This document shows positions 8,187 through 11,250 of a stretch of 11,250 nt of DNA, piece after piece. A program made the translations under genes and the position numbers. Position 1 is the stretch's first letter. Each line of letters starts with the position of its first letter. A model generated the notes under the pieces. That model ran no database searches. It saw nothing but the letters and a program-made list of their open reading frames with translations, and was not told where the DNA came from. This stretch comes from Bacillota bacterium (lineage in GTDB: Bacteria; Bacillota; Clostridia; Acetivibrionales; DSM-1351): assembly GCA_023416275.1 (NCBI GenBank), contig JAEZIB010000077.1, forward strand, positions 1 through 11,250, given 5' to 3'.

Positions 8187-8420
8187 ATGGCAATACTGAG
8201 TCAGAAAGAGCTACTTAATCTAGAATTGAAAACTGATGAGCAAATATCAGAGTACATGCTTGAACTTGCAAAAGCTAAAGCAAGGTTTGATGCTGAGTTA
8301 TATTATAAAAACTCCTTAGCTCTACGAAAATCTAATTCACATATTTCATTTATATATTCTTTTATTTTAGGAACAGTTGGAATCTGTATAGGATTTTGGA
8401 TAAGCCATTTTACGAGATAG
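8187..8420 (+). CDS. Small protein with a C-terminal membrane anchor, unknown function
   Basis: This is a 77-residue protein. The chosen ATG at 8187 has GGGGG 8 bases upstream; an upstream TTG at 8145 is open in frame but would add a nonsensical hydrophobic lead. Residues 1-50 are charged and helix-prone (QKELLNLELKTDEQ, LELAKAKARFDAEL), probably amphipathic or coiled. Residues 53-74 form one membrane span (FIYSFILGTVGICIGFW), ending in SHFTR. With no signal peptide and a single C-terminal span it would be tail-anchored with its body in the cytoplasm. I do not recognise the family. It is alone on the plus strand, with radC divergent on its left and the AraC gene convergent on its right. Confidence 0.65.
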   Translation: MAILSQKELLNLELKTDEQISEYMLELAKAKARFDAELYYKNSLALRKSNSHISFIYSFILGTVGICIGFWISHFTR

Positions 8421-8626
8421 TGTTACAACAAAAAGATAGTTACTTTTCATCCAAATCATGCGTTTTAGTCCTTATATTATATTGTATTTTAAGCAATATG
8501 TCAACTAATCCCAACTGCGAAAATTTAAACCAATTCCTATTGTAAGTATGTATATCTGCGATTTTTAACTGAGAAAGCTAATATTCATTAGTCAAAAACA
8601 GTATTGCCCTCATTCTATTTGTAAAA

Positions 8627-8695
8627 GTGGTATAGTATTTAACAAAATTTGCGGACTACGTCCTGTCCTCGCAAATGCGTCTAATTAGATACCAC
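8627..8695. repeat. Dispersed hairpin repeat, copy 1
   Basis: This element of about 69 bases is closed by the inverted ends GTGGTAT (8627-8633) and ATACCAC (8689-8695). Inside, ATTTGCG (8647-8653) can pair with CGCAAAT (8670-8676), and the inner GGAC-TAC-GTCC forms a small hairpin. Twenty-one bases (8647-8667) are identical to 11192-11212, and GATACCACATT (8688-8698) recurs at 11240-11250. The left flank AGTATTTAACAA also resembles copy 2's AGTATTGAACAA. Strand is not assignable. Confidence 0.75.
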
Positions 8696-8726
8696 ATTCT
8701 TAATTATAAAATCAGTATAAGACAGA

Positions 8727-8763
8727 AAACCAACTATAACAGCAAAAACGCTATAATTGGTTT
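8727..8763. repeat. Stem-loop, 12 positions with one mismatch
   Basis: AAACCAACTATA (8727-8738) pairs with TATAATTGGTTT (8752-8763), with one C/A mismatch and a 13-base A-rich loop. It is the second unit in the stem-loop cluster between the convergent genes. Confidence 0.7.
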
Positions 8764-8769
8764 CCATGG

Positions 8770-8800
8770 GCAGTATATAATACTAATTCGCATACTGCGA
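8770..8800. repeat. Stem-loop with alternative foldings
   Basis: GCAGTAT (8770-8776) pairs perfectly with ATACTGC (8792-8798). The same bases can instead form two small hairpins, AGTAT-ATA-ATACT (8772-8784) and TCGCA-TAC-TGCGA (8788-8800). The foldings are mutually exclusive. Confidence 0.6.
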
Positions 8801-8802
8801 CT

Positions 8803-8829
8803 ATATAAACGGTTGCTAACCGTTTATAT
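8803..8829. repeat. Perfect 12-base stem-loop just after the AraC-type gene
   Basis: ATATAAACGGTT (8803-8814), loop GCT, then AACCGTTTATAT (8818-8829): a perfect 12-base-pair hairpin. It lies 17 bases past the stop codon of the minus-strand AraC-type gene, where a terminator would be expected. No T-run follows on either strand, so it is not a classical intrinsic terminator. It might act as an RNA 3'-end stabiliser. Confidence 0.75.
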
Positions 8830-8845
8830 GCAAACTAGTATAAAC

Positions 8846-9751
8846 CTATTTTATCAGTTTAAGCCAGATTTCCATACTTGTGGTTTCCGGAGAATGGCTT
8901 GCATATCGTTCTATACAAAACGCCTCAGTCAGCAATTTGTGATTTGGTAACCAGGTGTTGTATATATACTGCTGTGCCTTGTATAGAGCATCCATTACGA
9001 GAGCCTCAAAGTTTTCAGCATCAAATGAACAGACGATATACTCTCCCGGTGACATTTCCCAGCTCATAAAGCCGGCTGGCACTTCTCCCTGTCTAGACTT
9101 GGCACCTGCAAAGTAGCTGAAATAGCCTTCCTCTAAGCATGGATATGCTACGCCTACCTCCTCATTATCCACAGAAAGTCCAAGTATGGTTCCTTTTTGC
9201 TCGTGAAAGTTTCTCCAAAGGGTATCCAACGGGTCAACGCCTGATTCTGTTCCTAGTCCGCCTATAAATTGAACCGGCATATCCTTTTTAACACCAGTGA
9301 AATAGATGGCTTCTTTAATTTGCTGTCGGTTTATTTCTAGAACAATCCCATCAGTGATTAACGGTACTCCTTCATCAACCAAAGTGTAGTGGAGCAAAAG
9401 CTCCGGTTTTGTCATGCGGTTCAGGGTTCGCGGACTTTTTCGGTATTCATCGGGTGTCATCCCAAAGGTCTCTTTAAAAGTGCGAGAGAAGTGTTCGTGA
9501 GAAGAAAATCCAAGGTCTAATGCGATATCTAAAATACGGTTGTCCTTTTGAAGCAAGTTCTTAGTTGCTTTTGCCATACGGCGAAGCTTTATGTACTCAG
9601 CAACTGGCTTTTTTACCAAACGGCTGAACAGACGTTGATAATAAAAAGGCGACAAAGAAGCCATTTTTGCTAAATCTTCAATACTGATTTCTTCACTCAG
9701 ATGATCCTCAATAAATTCTATGGTTTGTTGTATTTGTTCCCATGCGTGCAT
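8846..9751 (-). CDS. AraC family regulator with C-terminal GyrI-like effector domain
   Basis: This is a 301-residue transcription factor with the layout of Rob- or drug-responsive AraC regulators. The N-terminal DNA-binding domain (1-106) has two helix-turn-helix units. The first covers about 22-45 (EISIEDLAKMASLSPFYYQR) and the second about 73-105 (ILDIALDLGFSSHEHFSRTF, then FGMTPDEYR), the classic AraC signature. The C-terminal part (about 145-301) is a GyrI-like/effector-binding domain with YFSYFAGAK, YIYNTWLPN and a FCIERY-EIWLKLIK ending, likely binding a hydrophobic or cationic small molecule. The start is firm: AAGGAGG lies 9 bases before the ATG. The gene is noticeably GC-richer than the lipoprotein genes. 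It lies 109 bases downstream of the stand-alone GyrI-like gene, without an evident terminator between them. Confidence 0.93.
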   Translation of the reverse strand: MHAWEQIQQTIEFIEDHLSEEISIEDLAKMASLSPFYYQRLFSRLVKKPVAEYIKLRRMAKATKNLLQKDNRILDIALDLGFSSHEHFSRTFKETFGMTPDEYRKSPRTLNRMTKPELLLHYTLVDEGVPLITDGIVLEINRQQIKEAIYFTGVKKDMPVQFIGGLGTESGVDPLDTLWRNFHEQKGTILGLSVDNEEVGVAYPCLEEGYFSYFAGAKSRQGEVPAGFMSWEMSPGEYIVCSFDAENFEALVMDALYKAQQYIYNTWLPNHKLLTEAFCIERYASHSPETTSMEIWLKLIK

Positions 9752-9860
9752 CTATAAGCACCTCCTTCTTCTTCAGAGTACCATAACTTGCAGTCTTCCG
9801 CTTGACTGTGGATGCCTTTTTAACAGTACTGACAAAATTATCTCACATTACAATTAATAA

Positions 9861-10316
9861 TCATATAATTGGGACACAGATTTCGCAGAGATGCTGCTCA
9901 ACCTTTTCTGCTGCATATCGCTCCAAAATAGGTCGTGTAGTGTCAACAATACAGCTCCTTTCGGATAATGCCGAAAAGATTTCCATCCAAGCCTGCTCTA
10001 CAGCTTCAGCTGTGTGTTTTACTGTAAAAACAGCATACTTTCCTCCAGCAATTTTGCCATACTGTATATCGCTGCCTGCCCTAAATCTTTCATCAGCAAG
10101 GAGAATGCAGACATCATAGCGACAATTCTCCGGTGGTATTTTTTGAGGGTCATCATGTGCAATACCAAAAATCACAGCTTTGCTGTTCATTAGGTTGTTG
10201 GCTTTCGCCCAGCATTTTAATTGTTCCATAGTCTGGATATTATTCTCACCATAAGCTCCTATTTGCCGTATATATGCAATAGAGCATTGTGAAATAGTTT
10301 CAATACTCATGTTCAT
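9861..10316 (-). CDS. Stand-alone GyrI-like small-molecule-binding domain protein
   Basis: This 151-residue protein consists of one GyrI-like (AraC effector-binding/SbmC) domain without a DNA-binding part. Typical features are IAYIRQIGAYGE (13-24), VIFGIAHDDPQKIPPENCRY (48-67), the YDVCI strand, GGKYAVFTVKH (91-101) and a C-terminal CEICVPI. Such proteins bind small ligands; some protect gyrase (GyrI/SbmC) and others hydrolyse or sequester drugs. Which applies here cannot be told. GAGGAG lies 8 bases before the ATG. A second ATG at codon 3 is a weaker alternative. Upstream are a promoter candidate and an inverted repeat. With the AraC-type gene next in line carrying the same fold, the pair probably forms a ligand sensor and effector unit. 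Confidence 0.88.
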   Translation of the reverse strand: MNMSIETISQCSIAYIRQIGAYGENNIQTMEQLKCWAKANNLMNSKAVIFGIAHDDPQKIPPENCRYDVCILLADERFRAGSDIQYGKIAGGKYAVFTVKHTAEAVEQAWMEIFSALSERSCIVDTTRPILERYAAEKVEQHLCEICVPII

Positions 10317-10339
10317 TGTATTATCTCCTCAATCATAAC

Positions 10340-10364
10340 ATTGTGACCGGTCCTTTTTCACAAT
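10340..10364. promoter_or_regulatory. Inverted repeat, candidate operator of the GyrI-like/AraC unit
   Basis: ATTGTGA (10340-10346) and TCACAAT (10358-10364) are perfect 7-base inverted arms with 11 bases between them. It lies just upstream of the ribosome binding site of the GyrI-like gene and overlaps the candidate -10 box. That position suits a repressor or autoregulatory site. It could equally act as an RNA hairpin. Confidence 0.45.
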
Positions 10365-10388
10365 ACAATGCTTTAAAATGAAATTCAA
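10360..10388 (-). promoter_or_regulatory. Candidate sigma-A promoter for the GyrI-like gene
   Basis: TTGAAT (10388-10383) and TATTGT (10365-10360) lie 17 bases apart on the minus strand, about 45 bases before the ATG. Each box matches consensus at 4 of 6 positions. The overlap with the inverted repeat at 10340-10364 supports it modestly. Confidence 0.35.
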
Positions 10389-10780
10389 TCTATTTTTTAA
10401 AATATGTATATTTTTACTATTAACAAATCATATTCAATATGTGAGTATAATCAGAAATTTTTAATTAAATGTAGGCAATGCAAAATAGGAGTAATAAGGT
10501 TTATCAATACTTTTTTTGCACTGAAATAAACCATACTTGATTTTCTTGTATAAAAAATAAAGAATTTTTAATTCATACGAAAATTTTATTCATACAAATA
10601 AAAATTTATTATGCATTTTCCTTTCGTTTTTATTAAATTAATTAATGGCTAAACCTTGTGCTAGAAAATATATTTCTTGATTTTTGGGGACGCAAAAGAT
10701 ACTCTTATTTGATAAAAATTCTAAATTCATGGATAGAATAACCGATTTTGACGTGTAATTATTGAACAGCTATAAAAGCA
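10389..10780. other. AT-rich intergenic region
   Basis: About 390 bases with no supported gene. ATTCATAC is repeated directly at 10571 and 10588 within A/T runs. A plus-strand open frame near 10474 encodes about 20 residues but lacks a ribosome binding site. I see no clear terminator for the small gene that ends at 10781. Confidence 0.5.
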
Positions 10781-10951
10781 CTATTTTTTCCATAAATAGT
10801 TCATCATTATATTGTCAATCACTTCGCTTATATTTTCATTATTTTCTTTGTCCATTTTGTCTGAATATGTGAGTATATTTAATATTTCTGAAAGTATTTT
10901 GTCCATTTGGCTGTCTTTATTATTGTCTTTGTCTGGTATGTTGTATAGCAT
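10781..10951 (-). CDS. Small acidic protein of 56 residues, unknown function
   Basis: The ATG at 10951-10949 is preceded by AAGGAGG with a 5-base spacer, a near-ideal ribosome binding site and the main reason to accept so short a gene. The product starts MLYNIPDKDNNKDSQMDKIL and ends NIMMNYLWKK. It is rich in Asp, Asn, Glu and Lys, with helix-prone stretches (about 15-30 and 38-52), no signal peptide and no membrane span. Two similar segments, SQMDKIL and SDKMDKE, recur. I do not recognise it. It is more than 450 bases upstream of the GyrI-like gene on the same strand, so it is probably not in that operon. A GC-rich hairpin lies 53 bases upstream, likely within its leader or promoter region. 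Confidence 0.65.
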   Translation of the reverse strand: MLYNIPDKDNNKDSQMDKILSEILNILTYSDKMDKENNENISEVIDNIMMNYLWKK

Positions 10952-11003
10952 TTAATCCTCCTTGTTTTTGGCTGTATTTTTACTATATCTATACAAAGTT
11001 TTC

Positions 11004-11051
11004 TATAGAAAGGGTGGGAGGGGGGATACTATCAAATCCCACCCCTCTATA
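11004..11051. repeat. G-rich stem-loop upstream of the 56-residue gene
   Basis: GGGTGGGA (11012-11019) pairs perfectly with TCCCACCC (11037-11044); TATAG (11004-11008) and CTATA (11047-11051) extend the stem across a small internal loop. The loop begins with six G. The strand reads GGGTGGG then A and a G6 run, so a G-quadruplex is conceivable on the plus strand. On the minus strand GGGAT and ATCCC give a competing short stem. The GC content is striking against the surrounding AT-rich DNA. Confidence 0.7.
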
Positions 11052-11130
11052 TAGGCAAAACTATTTAATTGCTTTTTTGAACCAATGCCTTATTATATAA
11101 TACTATTTCGTATTTAAAAATACAGGAACT

Positions 11131-11250
11131 ATTTTTAAATCACCGCTGAAGCGGTGCGCTGCATAAGCAGCGACTCATAGTATTGAACAACATTTGCGGA
11201 CTACGTCCTGTCGCCGCAGATGCGGCTATTTAAAAATGTGATACCACATT
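11131..11250. repeat. Dispersed hairpin repeat, copy 2 (multi-branched, may extend past the edge)
   Basis: An outer stem ATTTTTAAAT (11131-11140) with ATTTAAAAAT (11228-11237), 10 perfect pairs, encloses three hairpins. These are CACCGC-TGAA-GCGGTG (11141-11156), CGCTGC-ATAA-GCAGCG (11157-11172), and ATTTGCGG (11192-11199) with CCGCAGAT (11214-11221, one G-T pair) around GGAC-TAC-GTCC. Bases 11192-11212 are identical to 8647-8667, and GATACCACATT at the right end matches 8688-8698. The pairing changes between copies partly keep the stem, which suggests the fold matters. Its right end touches the window boundary. Confidence 0.75.

Noticed and set aside
8637..8700. Integron attC-like site suggested by ATTTAAC next to a hairpin
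   Set aside because: The matching GTTRRRY box is missing on the other side and no integrase is present.
8675..8950. Plus-strand open frame of 91 codons
   Set aside because: It crosses the stem-loop cluster and the 3' end of the AraC-type gene, lacks a ribosome binding site, and its product has no recognisable features.
9752..9860. Protein-like reading immediately upstream of the AraC-type start
   Set aside because: The in-frame stretch is short and the ATG has an excellent ribosome binding site, so an N-terminal extension is unlikely.
9802..10119. Plus-strand open frame of 105 codons
   Set aside because: It runs antisense through the GyrI-like gene, whose homology-type motifs and ribosome binding site are convincing.

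Overview
The window is AT-rich with strong AGGAGG-type ribosome binding sites, lipoprotein signal peptides and sigma-A-like promoter boxes. This fits a low-GC Firmicute, most likely a clostridium. I cannot fix the species from sequence alone. I see no rRNA, tRNA, CRISPR array, transposase or integrase.

Left part (1-6553): a run of lipoprotein genes, all on the minus strand. Four are complete members of the extracellular solute-binding protein family 1 (sugar-type ABC transporter binding proteins). A fifth lipoprotein starts at 74 and leaves the window. They appear to form three blocks. The first (transcribed right to left) is 5288-6553 followed by 3777-5087, closed by an intrinsic terminator at 3715-3767. 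The second is 2007-3365, then 560-1927, then a small decayed gene at 212-567. The third is the truncated lipoprotein with its own promoter near 135-165. No ABC permease or ATPase gene lies among them. These proteins therefore either serve a transporter encoded elsewhere or act as surface sensors or scavengers. The genes at 560 and 2007 are close paralogs whose last 100 bases are almost identical while the rest has diverged.

Middle (6554-8845): a RadC-family JAMM protein gene (6924-7601, minus), a long AT-rich spacer, and a small plus-strand gene for a 77-residue protein with a C-terminal membrane anchor (8187-8420). A cluster of stem-loops at 8627-8829 follows, and its first unit is a dispersed repeat.

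Right part (8846-11250): a gene for a stand-alone GyrI-like ligand-binding domain (9861-10316) lies upstream of a gene for an AraC-type regulator carrying its own GyrI-like effector domain (8846-9751), both on the minus strand. The pair looks like a small-molecule (drug-type) response module. It is visibly GC-richer than the lipoprotein genes. A promoter and an inverted repeat (ATTGTGA/TCACAAT) sit in front of it. Beyond a long AT-rich spacer are a well-supported 56-residue small gene (10781-10951), a G-rich hairpin in its upstream region, and a second copy of the dispersed hairpin repeat (11131-11250), larger and multi-branched. The two repeat copies lie in the same orientation on either side of the GC-richer regulator block.

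The least explained items are the structured dispersed repeat, the small gene with its hairpin upstream region, and the permease-less lipoprotein array with its decayed partner gene.
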